64,000 nucleotides of DNA from an uncultured Christensenella sp. (GTDB taxonomy: Bacteria > Bacillota > Clostridia > Christensenellales > UBA3700), in the NCBI GenBank assembly GCA_949290515.1, contig CASERZ010000001.1, positions 124,001 through 188,000 on the forward strand, written 5' to 3'. The notes under the pieces are model-generated. The model was not told where the DNA came from. It was given only the letters and a program-made list of their open reading frames with translations, and made no database searches. The translations under genes were made by a program, and so were the position numbers. Each line of letters starts with the position of its first letter. Positions within the stretch are counted from its first letter, which is position 1. This document shows positions 1 to 9,498 of this stretch, one piece after another.

Positions 1-51
1 AGATGATTGAGCGAATGGCGAAAGACTAAAAGTCTTTAAGCTGCGTATCGG

Positions 52-117
52 ACGGACGCGCACACAAGCACGCATTGCTTTGCCTGCGACATAGGGGAGC
101 GCCTCCGTTCTTTTTTA
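52..117 (+). terminator. Branched intrinsic terminator of an upstream transcript
   Basis: Arms at 52-61 (ACGGACGCGC) and 99-108 (GCGCCTCCGT) pair with one mismatch and are followed by a T-rich tract (109-120). The interior can form a smaller AAGC/GCTT hairpin, and a perfect 7-bp hairpin (AAAGACT/AGTCTTT, 21-37) lies upstream. A good promoter follows at 142-170, so this most likely ends the previous transcript rather than attenuating ilvB. The upstream gene or RNA lies outside the window. Confidence 0.6.
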
Positions 118-141
118 TTTTAATAAAAAAACAATATATAC

Positions 142-170
142 TTGACTTTTGGACGCAAATATCTTATGAT
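142..170 (+). promoter_or_regulatory. Promoter of the ilv operon
   Basis: TTGACT (142-147), a 17-bp spacer and TATGAT (165-170) match a vegetative sigma-A promoter. Transcription would start near 177 and give a leader of under 20 nt before ilvB, too short for a T-box or leader-peptide attenuator. Any control should therefore be by a DNA-binding protein. Confidence 0.75.
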
Positions 171-193
171 ATATATAATTTTATGGAGATTGT

Positions 194-1852
194 ATGAAAC
201 TCAACGGCTCACAAATTTTAATTGAATCATTGTTGGAACAGGACGTAGATAAAATCTTCGGTTACCCCGGCGGTGCCGTACTCAATATCTACGACGCTTT
301 GTACGCTTACAGCGACAAGATTACACACGTGCTCACTGCTCACGAGCAGGGCGCGGCTCACGCTGCCGACGGTTATGCCAGAGCTACAGGCAAGGTCGGC
401 GTAGTACTTGCTACTTCGGGTCCCGGAGCTACCAATCTCATTACGGGTATCGCTACGGCATATATGGACAGCGTTCCTATGGTCGCTATTACGGGCAACG
501 TAGGTACAAGCCTTATTGGACTCGACTCTTTCCAGGAAGTATATATTGCCGGTATTACGATGCCTATCACTAAGCATAACTTCGTCGTACGCAAAGTTGA
601 AGAATTGCACGACGTTATGAGAGAGGCCTTCAGAATCGCTCAGAGCGGCAGACCCGGTCCCGTACTTGTCGATATTCCCAAGGACGTTACTTCCAACGTC
701 TGCGAATTTACTGCTATGCCCAAGGTTAAGCCCGACGCATACGTACAGGCAAGCGAAGCTTCCGTTAAGAAAGCGGCAGAAATGATAAACGCAAGCAAGC
801 GCCCCGCAGTGCTTTTCGGCGGCGGCGTACTCATATCGGGCGCAGAGAAACAGCTTCTCGAAATGCTCACTAAAATTCAGGCTCCCGCTACGCACACTCT
901 TATGGCTGCGGGCGTACTCGGCTACGGCGAAAAGCTCAATCTCGGTCTTATAGGTATGCACGGCAGTATGTCGGCGGGCAGAGCGGTTGCAAACAGCGAT
1001 TTGGTAATCGCTATCGGTACGAGATTCTCCGACAGAGTTGCTACAGATAAGGACAGATTTATAAAAGAAGCCAAAGTAATACATATTGATATCGACGCTG
1101 CCGAAATCAATAAAAACGTTACTTGCGACCTGAGTGTTATCGGCGACGTAAAGCAAGTGCTCAACAAGCTTTTGCCTTTGCTCAATCCCGCTAAACACGA
1201 CGAGTGGCTCAAGCAAATAGACGAGTGGAAAAAGTACGACTATAAGCCCAAGGATATAGAGGGAGTATTGAGACCTCATCAGGTAATACAGGCTATATCC
1301 GACGAAATCGGCGAAGACGGCATAATAGTTACCGACGTAGGTCAGCACCAGATGTGGGCGGCTCAGTACTCTAAGCGTACTAAACCCAGAAGCTTCCTTA
1401 CTTCGGGCGGTCTCGGTACTATGGGTTACGGCTACGGAGCTTCGATAGGAGCACAGTCGGCTTTCCCTAAGCGTAAGGTTGCACATATCACGGGTGACGG
1501 CTCTTTCCATATGAATCTCAACGAGCTTTGCACGAGCGTAACGTACAATTTGCCTATCGTAAGCATCGTTCTCAACAACAGCGTGCTCGGTATGGTAAGA
1601 CAGTGGCAGACGCAATTCTACGGCAAGAGATATTCTCAGACTACTCTCGAGAGAGCTACCGACTACGTAAAGCTTGCCGACGCTTTCGGCGCAAAGGGAT
1701 TCAGAGCTACCACGCTCGACGAGCTCAAGGCGGCTCTTAAGGAAGCGTACGCGCTTAAAAAGCCTTGTATTATCGAGGCGGTTATCGACAGGGACGAAAA
1801 GGTTTTGCCTATGATACCTCCCGGTCAAACGATTGACGAAATCGTTATGTAA
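194..1852 (+). CDS. ilvB: Acetolactate synthase, large (catalytic) subunit
   Basis: Thiamine-diphosphate enzyme that joins two pyruvates to acetolactate, or pyruvate to 2-oxobutyrate, in the first shared step of valine, leucine and isoleucine synthesis. The N-terminal PYR domain has FGYPGG and the catalytic Glu51 (TAHEQGAAHAADGYA). A central FAD-type domain follows. The C-terminal PP domain carries the ThDP motif GDGSF...NN at about 435-461. The length of 552 aa is typical. GGAG lies just upstream of ATG 194. It is first in an operon with ilvC, ilvD, ilvA and ridA. The ACT-domain regulatory subunit IlvN, usually the next gene, is missing here and must be elsewhere if present. The anabolic type (IlvB/AlsS family) is favoured by the operon context. 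Confidence 0.93.
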   Translation: MKLNGSQILIESLLEQDVDKIFGYPGGAVLNIYDALYAYSDKITHVLTAHEQGAAHAADGYARATGKVGVVLATSGPGATNLITGIATAYMDSVPMVAITGNVGTSLIGLDSFQEVYIAGITMPITKHNFVVRKVEELHDVMREAFRIAQSGRPGPVLVDIPKDVTSNVCEFTAMPKVKPDAYVQASEASVKKAAEMINASKRPAVLFGGGVLISGAEKQLLEMLTKIQAPATHTLMAAGVLGYGEKLNLGLIGMHGSMSAGRAVANSDLVIAIGTRFSDRVATDKDRFIKEAKVIHIDIDAAEINKNVTCDLSVIGDVKQVLNKLLPLLNPAKHDEWLKQIDEWKKYDYKPKDIEGVLRPHQVIQAISDEIGEDGIIVTDVGQHQMWAAQYSKRTKPRSFLTSGGLGTMGYGYGASIGAQSAFPKRKVAHITGDGSFHMNLNELCTSVTYNLPIVSIVLNNSVLGMVRQWQTQFYGKRYSQTTLERATDYVKLADAFGAKGFRATTLDELKAALKEAYALKKPCIIEAVIDRDEKVLPMIPPGQTIDEIVM

Positions 1853-1895
1853 AGACGATATCGTATAAAAAGAAATCAATGTTTAGCAATACTAA

Positions 1896-2930
<1,035 letters not shown>

Positions 2931-2951
2931 GTCGGTAAATCAATGTAAATC

Positions 2952-2997
2952 AAGTCGTCTTGCCTAGTGCAAGACGACTTCTGATATAGTCTTTTTT
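2952..2997 (+). terminator. Hairpin between ilvC and ilvD; partial terminator or processing signal
   Basis: Perfect 12-bp arms AAGTCGTCTTGC (2952-2963) and GCAAGACGACTT (2969-2980) with a 5-nt loop. The T6 run starts about 12 nt after the stem (2992-2997), not next to it, so efficient termination is doubtful. It may lower or stabilise parts of the operon mRNA. No separate promoter for ilvD is obvious. Confidence 0.5.
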
Positions 2998-3050
2998 CTA
3001 AGCCGTTTTTTATAAATGGCTTTAAATTTATTATATACGAGGTAATTATT

Positions 3051-4715
3051 ATGGCTTTGAGAAGCAGATATTTGACCAGCGGAGTTGAGACGGCTCCCCA
3101 GAGGTCGTTGTTGTACGCTTGCGGATTTACAAAAGAGGAACTTGACAGACCTCTTATCGGCGTAGTTTCCGCACACAGCGATATTGTTCCCGGACACATT
3201 AATCTCGACAAGATTACCGAAGCTGTCAAGGCGGGCGTAAGGCTTGCGGGCGGTACTCCTATTATGGTGCCTTCCATCGGCGTATGCGACGGTATCGCAA
3301 TGGGACACGTGGGTATGAAGTATTCTCTTGCTTCGAGAGAACTTATCGCGGACAGCGTGGAAACAATGGCAAACGCGCATTGTTTCGACGGTCTCGTGCT
3401 TGTGCCTAACTGCGACAAAATAGTACCCGGTATGGTTATGGCTGCGGTAAGACTCAATATTCCTGCGGTAGTAGTCAGCGGCGGTCCTATGATGGCGGGT
3501 CTCGTAGGCGGATGCGAAACGTCTTTGTCCAAGATGTTTGAGGCAGTCGGCGCGAGAAAGGCAAATATCATCGATGACAAACAGCTTCTCGAATTTGAGG
3601 AGAATTGCTGTCCTACCTGCGGCTCGTGCTCGGGTATGTATACGGCAAACTCTATGAACTGTCTGTGCGAAGCAATAGGTATAGCTCTTCCCGGCAACGG
3701 AACTATTCCTGCCGTTATGAGCGGAAGAATCGCGCTTGCTAAGCACGCAGGTATGGCTATAATGGATTTGGTCAAGAGAGACGTAAAGGCAAGGGATATT
3801 ATCAATACCAAGTCTATCCGCAACGCACTCGCTTGCGATATGGCTCTCGGTTGCTCGAGCAACAGCGTATTGCATTTGCTTGCTATTGCAAACGAAGCAG
3901 GCTGTCCTATCGACCTCAATATAATCAACGAAATCAGCTCCAGGACGCCTAATCTCTGTCACCTTGCTCCTGCAGGACCTACGCATATGCAGGACCTTAA
4001 CGAAGCGGGCGGTGTACAGGCTGTACTCAGCGAACTCGCTAAAAAGAATCTTATCGACACAACGGCTATCACCGCTACGGGCAAGACGGTGGCAGATAAT
4101 ATTAAGGACATCAAAGTCAAGAATTACGATATTATCAAGCCTATCGAAAAGCCTTACAGCGAAACGGGCGGTATAGCAGTGCTTTGGGGTAATATCGCTA
4201 AAAACGGTTGCGTAGTCAAGAGAAGTGCGGTTGCTCCCGAAATGCTCAAACATACCGGTCCCGCGAGAGTATTTGACTGCGAAGACGACGCTATTAAGTC
4301 CATTTACGCAGGAGAAATCAAGCCCGGCGACGTAGTTATCATAAGATACGAAGGACCTAAGGGCGGTCCCGGTATGAGAGAAATGCTCAATCCTACTTCC
4401 GCGCTTGCAGGTATGAAACTCGATAAGTGTGTAGCACTCATTACCGACGGAAGATTTTCGGGTGCGTCCAGAGGCGCGTCTATCGGACACGTATCTCCCG
4501 AAGCGGCTGAGGGCGGAGAAATAGCACTTGTGAAAGAAGGAGATATCGTAGAGATAGATATTCCCGCAAACAAGGTTAATATCAAAGTAAGCGATAAGGA
4601 ACTCGAGGAGAGAAGAAAGTTCCTCAAGGAGAAAGAACCCAATATCAAGAGCGGCTGGCTTGCCAGATACGCAAGACTCGTTACGAGTGCGGACAAGGGC
4701 GCAATTCTCAAATAA
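3051..4715 (+). CDS. ilvD: Dihydroxy-acid dehydratase
   Basis: Iron-sulfur enzyme that dehydrates 2,3-dihydroxy-isovalerate and its isoleucine-branch homologue to the 2-oxo acids, the third common step. The IlvD/Edd family is recognised from the cluster-ligand cysteines in NCDKIVPGM and [17 protein letters not shown], and from the C-terminal GGPGMREML and [10 protein letters not shown] motifs. At 554 aa it is full length. GAGG lies a few nt before ATG 3051. It is third in the operon, after the 2952-2980 hairpin. The Fe-S cluster makes the pathway oxygen-sensitive, consistent with an anaerobe. Confidence 0.95.
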   Translation: MALRSRYLTSGVETAPQRSLLYACGFTKEELDRPLIGVVSAHSDIVPGHINLDKITEAVKAGVRLAGGTPIMVPSIGVCDGIAMGHVGMKYSLASRELIADSVETMANAHCFDGLVLVPNCDKIVPGMVMAAVRLNIPAVVVSGGPMMAGLVGGCETSLSKMFEAVGARKANIIDDKQLLEFEENCCPTCGSCSGMYTANSMNCLCEAIGIALPGNGTIPAVMSGRIALAKHAGMAIMDLVKRDVKARDIINTKSIRNALACDMALGCSSNSVLHLLAIANEAGCPIDLNIINEISSRTPNLCHLAPAGPTHMQDLNEAGGVQAVLSELAKKNLIDTTAITATGKTVADNIKDIKVKNYDIIKPIEKPYSETGGIAVLWGNIAKNGCVVKRSAVAPEMLKHTGPARVFDCEDDAIKSIYAGEIKPGDVVIIRYEGPKGGPGMREMLNPTSALAGMKLDKCVALITDGRFSGASRGASIGHVSPEAAEGGEIALVKEGDIVEIDIPANKVNIKVSDKELEERRKFLKEKEPNIKSGWLARYARLVTSADKGAILK

Positions 4716-4782
4716 TTCGCGATAACAAGAAACAATAATAAGAAAGATAAAAAGATAAACAGATAATAAGGAAGAAATAAAA

Positions 4783-5976
4783 ATGTTGACGTTAGACAAG
4801 GTGTATCACGCCTCTTATGTTCTCAAAGAGGCGATAAGAGAAACGGATATAATTCCCGCTCCCAAGCTCAAGCCCGGTGCGGATATCTATCTCAAGACAG
4901 AGAATTTGCAGGTTACAGGCTCATTCAAGGTCAGGGGCGCATACTACAGAATATCTCAGCTCAGTGAGGAAGAAAAGAGAAAGGGCGTTATTGCCTGCTC
5001 GGCAGGTAACCACGCTCAGGGCGTCGCTCTCGCGGCTAGAAAAAACGGCATCAAATCTTTGATTTGTCTGCCTGACGGCGCACCTATATCCAAGGTAGAG
5101 GCTACGAGAAGCTACGGTGCGGATATTTGTCTCGTTCAGGGCGTATACGATGACGCTTACAACAAAGCTTTGCAACTTAAAGATGAAAAAGGATATACCT
5201 TTATTCATCCTTTCAACGACGTAGACGTAATCGCCGGACAGGGTACGATAGGTCTTGAAATACTCAATCAACTCAGTGACGTGGACGCTATCGTAGTGCC
5301 TATCGGCGGCGGCGGACTTTGCGCGGGCGTTGCATTTGCGGCTAAGTCATTAAAACCCGATATAAAGATTTACGGCGTACAGGCAAGCGGTGCACCCAGT
5401 ATGTACAAATCTTTTAAGGAGCATAAGATAGCAAAACTCGACACCGTGCACACTATCGCCGACGGTATCGCTGTTAAGGAACCCGGTGCTTTGACTTTTG
5501 AGCTCATCAGCAAGTACGTAGACGATATCGTTACCGTCAACGACGACGAAATCTCCGCAGCTATTCTCGCTCTTATCGAACAGCATAAGATGGTCGCAGA
5601 AGGCGCGGGCGCGGTTTCCGTAGCGGCTGCTATGTTCGGTAAGATACCCACGGACGGCAAAAAGGTTTGCTGTATCGTATCGGGCGGTAATATCGACGTT
5701 ACGATATTGTCGAGAGTCATCAGAAGAGGACTTCAGATGAGCGGCCGTAACTATCTCGTTACGCTCGAACTCGTCGACAAACCGGGGCAGCTTACGCAGG
5801 TTTCGAGCATAATATCCAAGCTCGGCGGAAACGTAATATCCATACACCACGAGCGTTCCAACGAGGGCAGTGACGTCAACGGCTGTTTCTTGAGAATACA
5901 AATCGAAACGAGGAACTTCGACCATATCAATCAAATAAAGAAAGAACTCACTAGCGCAGGCTTGAAGATTATCTAA
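4783..5976 (+). CDS. ilvA: Threonine ammonia-lyase with C-terminal ACT-like domain
   Basis: PLP enzyme that deaminates threonine to 2-oxobutyrate and so feeds isoleucine synthesis. The PLP lysine lies in TGSFKVRGAYYR near residue 50, and the phosphate-binding loop is IGGGGLCAG. The last ~75 residues (RNYLVTLELVDKPGQLT onward) form a single ACT-like regulatory domain. At 397 aa it is the short form, not the 500+ aa IlvA with two ACT-like domains. Short forms include both catabolic TdcB-like and biosynthetic enzymes; placement after ilvD argues for biosynthesis. AAGGAAG precedes ATG 4783. ridA starts 12 nt after the stop. Confidence 0.9.
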   Translation: MLTLDKVYHASYVLKEAIRETDIIPAPKLKPGADIYLKTENLQVTGSFKVRGAYYRISQLSEEEKRKGVIACSAGNHAQGVALAARKNGIKSLICLPDGAPISKVEATRSYGADICLVQGVYDDAYNKALQLKDEKGYTFIHPFNDVDVIAGQGTIGLEILNQLSDVDAIVVPIGGGGLCAGVAFAAKSLKPDIKIYGVQASGAPSMYKSFKEHKIAKLDTVHTIADGIAVKEPGALTFELISKYVDDIVTVNDDEISAAILALIEQHKMVAEGAGAVSVAAAMFGKIPTDGKKVCCIVSGGNIDVTILSRVIRRGLQMSGRNYLVTLELVDKPGQLTQVSSIISKLGGNVISIHHERSNEGSDVNGCFLRIQIETRNFDHINQIKKELTSAGLKII

Positions 5977-5988
5977 AAGGAGGCTAAT

Positions 5989-6360
5989 ATGAAAGTAATC
6001 AGCACAGATAAAGCACCTTCCGCAATCGGACCTTATTCTCAGGCAATCGTCAGCGGAGGTATGGTATATACTTCGGGACAGATAGCAATCAATCCTTCTA
6101 CGGGCAATATCGAAGGCACTACGATAGAAGAGCAGACCGAACAAGTCTGCAAGAATATCGTCGAGCTTTTAAAAGCCAGCGGAACTTCTATCGACAAAGT
6201 AGTCAAGACGGTATGTTTTCTTGCCGATATGAACGATTTTGCGGCTTTTAACGCCGTTTATGCAAAATATTTCGTATCCAAGCCCGCAAGGTCTTGCGTA
6301 GCTGTCAAAACTCTTCCCAAAAACGTACTCGTAGAGATTGATACGGTTACCGAGGCGTAA
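5989..6360 (+). CDS. ridA: Enamine/imine deaminase, RidA family
   Basis: Small (123 aa) YjgF/YER057c/UK114 protein. RidA hydrolyses reactive 2-aminoacrylate and 2-aminocrotonate released by PLP enzymes such as threonine dehydratase, which explains its place 12 nt after ilvA. Family residues are visible: GPYSQAI near the start, the active-site Arg in KPARSCVAV, and the C-terminal VLVEIDTVTEA strand. AAGGAGG at 5976-5982 gives a strong ribosome binding site. It is the last gene of the operon, ending at the 6397-6418 terminator. Confidence 0.94.
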   Translation: MKVISTDKAPSAIGPYSQAIVSGGMVYTSGQIAINPSTGNIEGTTIEEQTEQVCKNIVELLKASGTSIDKVVKTVCFLADMNDFAAFNAVYAKYFVSKPARSCVAVKTLPKNVLVEIDTVTEA

Positions 6361-6396
6361 GAGTTAAAATTATATTGTTATATATTCTAAAAGAAG

Positions 6397-6418
6397 GACG
6401 CAAAAGCGTCTTTTTTTT
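6397..6418 (+). terminator. Terminator of the ilv operon
   Basis: GACGC (6397-6401), AAAA loop, GCGTC (6406-6410), then eight T. Confidence 0.8.
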
Positions 6419-6437
6419 ATAATATTAAAATGTAATG

Positions 6438-6476
6438 TTTACGTAAAATTAGGTTATATAATGTTGCATTATATAA
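6438..6476 (+). promoter_or_regulatory. Two palindromes at the exporter-cassette promoter
   Basis: TTTACGTAAA (6438-6447) is a perfect 10-bp palindrome. Seven bases on, TTATATAATG (6454-6463) and CATTATATAA (6467-6476) form a perfect 10-bp inverted repeat with a 3-bp centre. Both arms resemble -10 boxes, so a bound dimer would cover the likely promoter of the lipoprotein/ABC cassette. No regulator gene lies nearby. The operator role is inferred from symmetry and position only. Confidence 0.45.
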
Positions 6477-6582
6477 ATAAACGTGATAGAATATGAAAAA
6501 GGCAATCACTTTCAACTTTTGATTTATGACGATAACGCATATTATTCTCATATATGTCATATAAATGGATGGCTAGATTATT

Positions 6583-7287
6583 ATGAATAAAAAAAAGGTA
6601 TTAATTATTACATCATTAGTTATCATCATAACGATTACGACGGTATTTACGTCTTGCGCAAAAATTCAAACGGAAAACAGTACAATCAACATAGTCGGGA
6701 CTTATCCGGGGGTAAGTATAGTTTTCGGCGACTTTGATATTGTAAGCAGGAAAAACAGTAATGGTTTGACGATATTTGAAGTTTTGCCTGAAGACGCTGA
6801 CGAATTTAAGCAACTTACGTTCGGGAGCGAGTATTGCGTAGGAGAGTTTACGCTGCACGAGTGTTATAAGTACGACACGGTATTTGCAGAAGGATTTCAC
6901 ACAGGCGATATTTGCAAACTGTTTTTCGACGGTGAGGAGTATTGGTTGGGAAGACAAGTCAACGGCAAGTATTTTTATTTTCAATCAATTCCGTTTGTTT
7001 CGCCTATAGTCGAAAATGGAAATGCAGTGCGAGCTATTGGGTTTTTGCCGTCAGTGATTTTTTCTGCCGATATGGAAGGCAAGGAACCGGGTATACCGCG
7101 CAAGGTTTTGTACAATTGGGAAGAATTGAAGATATTTTTTCCCGAATCAAAGTATGATGACGTGCTTAAAAAAATTTATGCAAGATGCTATGACTTTTTA
7201 AATAGCGTTGAGGGAGTTGTGGAAATTTCTTACGACGAAGAAAATTCGACGATTACCGTTTCTAACAATTGGGAGGCTGCGAAATGA
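6583..7287 (+). CDS. Predicted lipoprotein of an ABC exporter cassette, function unknown
   Basis: I do not recognise the family. The 234-aa product begins with a Lys-rich n-region, one hydrophobic segment (about 6-22) and a lipobox ending VFTSC, so Cys25 is probably lipidated and the rest lies outside the membrane. The mature part is acidic and aromatic without known catalytic motifs. The gene overlaps the next (ABC ATPase) by ATGA, so the three genes 6583-9160 form one translationally coupled unit. Similar lipoprotein + ATPase + ABC-2 permease sets often export peptides or give self-protection against antimicrobial peptides; that role is inference here. Confidence 0.75.
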   Translation: MNKKKVLIITSLVIIITITTVFTSCAKIQTENSTINIVGTYPGVSIVFGDFDIVSRKNSNGLTIFEVLPEDADEFKQLTFGSEYCVGEFTLHECYKYDTVFAEGFHTGDICKLFFDGEEYWLGRQVNGKYFYFQSIPFVSPIVENGNAVRAIGFLPSVIFSADMEGKEPGIPRKVLYNWEELKIFFPESKYDDVLKKIYARCYDFLNSVEGVVEISYDEENSTITVSNNWEAAK

Positions 7288-8156
7288 CCTTTGTTGCGAT
7301 TAAAAACTTAAAAAAGCAGTACGGTAAAAATTTAGTGTTGGATATAGAATCCCTTGAGTTGCAAAAGGGGAGAGCCTACGGATTTTTCGGAGCTAACGGC
7401 TCGGGAAAGAGCACTCTTTTGAAATGTCTTACGTCGTTGATAGATTATAAAGGCGAGATTGAGATAGACGGAGTAAATCTCAAAAAAAATCCTAAACCGC
7501 TCGAAAGGATAGGTTTGCTTATCGAAAATCCCGCTTTTTATAACGAACTGACGGGAAGAAAAAATATCGAGTATTTTTGCAAAGACACTTCGAGTATTGA
7601 CGAATATTCCGAAATTTTGCAAGTAAAAGACATACTTGATAAAAAGTACAGAACTTATTCTTTGGGTATGCGTCAAAAACTGGGGATATTGCTTGCGTGC
7701 GTAAAAGGCAAAGACCTTATAGTACTTGACGAGCCTTTCAACGGGCTTGACGTAATAAGCGTTGACAACGCTTTAAGACTAATCAATCATTGCAGAGAAA
7801 TAGGCGTTACGGTGATACTTACGTCGCATCAGCTCGATGTATCGCAAAAAGCAATCGACAGTATTTATCTTCTCAAAAACTGTCGAATAAAAGAATTTAT
7901 TATTCCTGAAAAGAAGAGTGGTGAAAGATTTTTGTTTGAGTTTGCAAACAAAGAAAATGCCGATGCGGCGGAAAAACTTATAGGCTCTTTAGCTGTCGAA
8001 TACGAGAGGACGGATAATATCTTCAAGATTAATTCTCAAGGCAAGTTTACTTTCTACGATATGATAGATAAGCTAAAGCCTTGCGAATACATAAAAGCGG
8101 AAGACATTACGAGTGCGGTCAAAGAATTGTATTTGGAAATGGAGAAGAGCGTATGA
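7284..8156 (+). CDS. ABC-2 type exporter ATP-binding protein
   Basis: Cytoplasmic ATPase powering the permease encoded next. Start ATG 7284 is chosen because GGGAGG at 7271-7276 sits 7 nt upstream and the start overlaps the previous stop (ATGA); an in-frame TTG at 7269 would precede that site. Walker A GANGSGKST at about 35-43, signature YSLGMRQK (SLGMRQ in place of LSGGQ, common in ABC-2 exporters), Walker B LIVLDEP, and the H-loop in ILTSHQLD are all present, so it should be active. The C-terminal ~80 aa beyond the nucleotide-binding domain resemble CcmA/NatA-type exporters. It overlaps the permease gene by ATGA. Confidence 0.9.
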   Translation: MTFVAIKNLKKQYGKNLVLDIESLELQKGRAYGFFGANGSGKSTLLKCLTSLIDYKGEIEIDGVNLKKNPKPLERIGLLIENPAFYNELTGRKNIEYFCKDTSSIDEYSEILQVKDILDKKYRTYSLGMRQKLGILLACVKGKDLIVLDEPFNGLDVISVDNALRLINHCREIGVTVILTSHQLDVSQKAIDSIYLLKNCRIKEFIIPEKKSGERFLFEFANKENADAAEKLIGSLAVEYERTDNIFKINSQGKFTFYDMIDKLKPCEYIKAEDITSAVKELYLEMEKSV

Positions 8157-9160
8157 TAAAGAGAGAATATAAGCATTTTTTCACGAGAAAATATCTTTTG
8201 TTCTTGCTTCCGGTAATTGTTTTTGTCTTCATAAGCGGGTATGCATCTCTAACTGCCGATGCGGAAGGGAGCGTATACAGCGATTTTTCCAACTATGTTG
8301 AGTTTTACGAAAACAGAGAAGAATTGCAGGAGCAATACGATTATTATAAGTCAATGTACGATATGGGCGGTATTCAAAACGACGATATGAATATCGGGGT
8401 AAATAAGGAAGAGACGGCAAAACGCTTGTCCATTTTAAAATTCTGTCTTGACAACAATTTGGAATACGACGGCATTATTGATATTGACCACGTGGTAGCC
8501 TACAGAAAATATACCGAGTTCAGTTATCTTTATAACTTCGGCACGGCTTACGTACTGTTTGCAATAGTCGCGTGTATCTTAATAGGCGGATGTTATCAGT
8601 CCGCGGATATGGTCACCAAAACTTCAAAGCTAGTCTATACTACGGGCGAAAAGAGGAACAGAATCATTGACAGAAAATTTTTGGTATCTCTGTCCGGATT
8701 GCTCGCAGTTACCGTAGTTTATTACATATTGATTGCGCTCTTTTCTTTGCAGTTTTCCGAGTTTACGCCTAAGTATTTGTTATACTTTGTCAATGGGAAA
8801 TTGCAGGTAATGAACTATTTCGGCTACTTTACTGCGATGCTGTTTTCTCAGCTGCTTATGGTGGTGTGTACGTATACTTTTATGTATTATTTCTCAGTTG
8901 CTGTCAAAAATATTATAGTCAGTATTTGTACGTTCTTTGTTATATTTGTAATAAGTTTGTTTACCAATGCGGTTATCAACTCACCCGATGCGGTTAATTT
9001 TATAGGCTTTCTGCGAATGGGGTATATGAGCTTTGTAAATGTGTCAAGTACAACGTTTGAGATTAAATATTGTCTTTACTTTATACCTATTATTGCGGGC
9101 ATTGCGATTATGGTTACAATATCCAAAATAATTTCATCCAAAGCAGATTACAGCAGATAA
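8153..9160 (+). CDS. ABC-2 type transporter permease
   Basis: Integral membrane partner of the ATPase at 7284. Start ATG 8153 lies in the ATGA overlap with GGAGAAGAG just upstream; earlier in-frame codons fall inside the ATPase gene. The 335-aa product has one N-terminal membrane segment (about 13-31), a ~100-aa polar and acidic extracytoplasmic region, then about five more hydrophobic segments, the usual six-segment ABC-2 layout. The substrate is unknown. A strong terminator follows at 9196-9228. Confidence 0.82.
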   Translation: MIKREYKHFFTRKYLLFLLPVIVFVFISGYASLTADAEGSVYSDFSNYVEFYENREELQEQYDYYKSMYDMGGIQNDDMNIGVNKEETAKRLSILKFCLDNNLEYDGIIDIDHVVAYRKYTEFSYLYNFGTAYVLFAIVACILIGGCYQSADMVTKTSKLVYTTGEKRNRIIDRKFLVSLSGLLAVTVVYYILIALFSLQFSEFTPKYLLYFVNGKLQVMNYFGYFTAMLFSQLLMVVCTYTFMYYFSVAVKNIIVSICTFFVIFVISLFTNAVINSPDAVNFIGFLRMGYMSFVNVSSTTFEIKYCLYFIPIIAGIAIMVTISKIISSKADYSR

Positions 9161-9195
9161 AGATATATGTCCGAATGATTTGTATCAGCAATTAT

Positions 9196-9228
9196 AAAAA
9201 CCGACCGCCGTCCAAGCGGTCGGTTTTT
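9196..9228. terminator. Terminator of the ABC-2 cassette, symmetric
   Basis: A5 plus CCGACCGC (9196-9208) pairs with GCGGTCGG plus T5 (9216-9228), with a 7-nt loop. The flanking A and T tracts would let it work on both strands. The 9229-9451 stretch shows no gene; it holds only short repeats of TACAGTACA near 9418-9437. Confidence 0.8.
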
Positions 9229-9451
9229 ATTGCGACAAACACTCTTTACGTATCTTTTCTTGCAAAATATAAGGTGTGTAAATTCATTTATATGGATATT
9301 AAGGGGAGTGCGAGTTGAAGCTATGCGCGTCAATCGTTATATGAGCAGTCACGTGATTATCTCAAGCACATTCAGTATATAGCATAGCCTAATCATCGAA
9401 TATAAAAGTAGGATATTACATACAGTACATACAGTACAGATAGTCAAGGAC

Positions 9452-9479
9452 AAAAAAACGGAGCACTTTCGTGCTCCGT
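9452..9479 (-). terminator. Terminator of the MMPL transporter gene
   Basis: Arms ACGGAGCAC (9458-9466) and GTGCTCCGT (9471-9479), 4-nt loop. On the minus strand the stem is followed by seven T (complement of 9452-9458). Confidence 0.85.
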
Positions 9480-9498
9480 AATTCAATATCGCAAGATA

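Noticed and set aside
227..1879. Long open frame on the minus strand opposite ilvB (and similar ones opposite ilvC, ilvD, the MMPL gene, ileS)
   Set aside because: They mirror strongly conserved genes, have no ribosome binding sites or family motifs, and are the usual result of codon bias; treated as shadows.
9320..9388. GCTATGC/GCATAGC inverted repeat between convergent genes
   Set aside because: 7-bp arms 55 bp apart with no supporting context; expected by chance.
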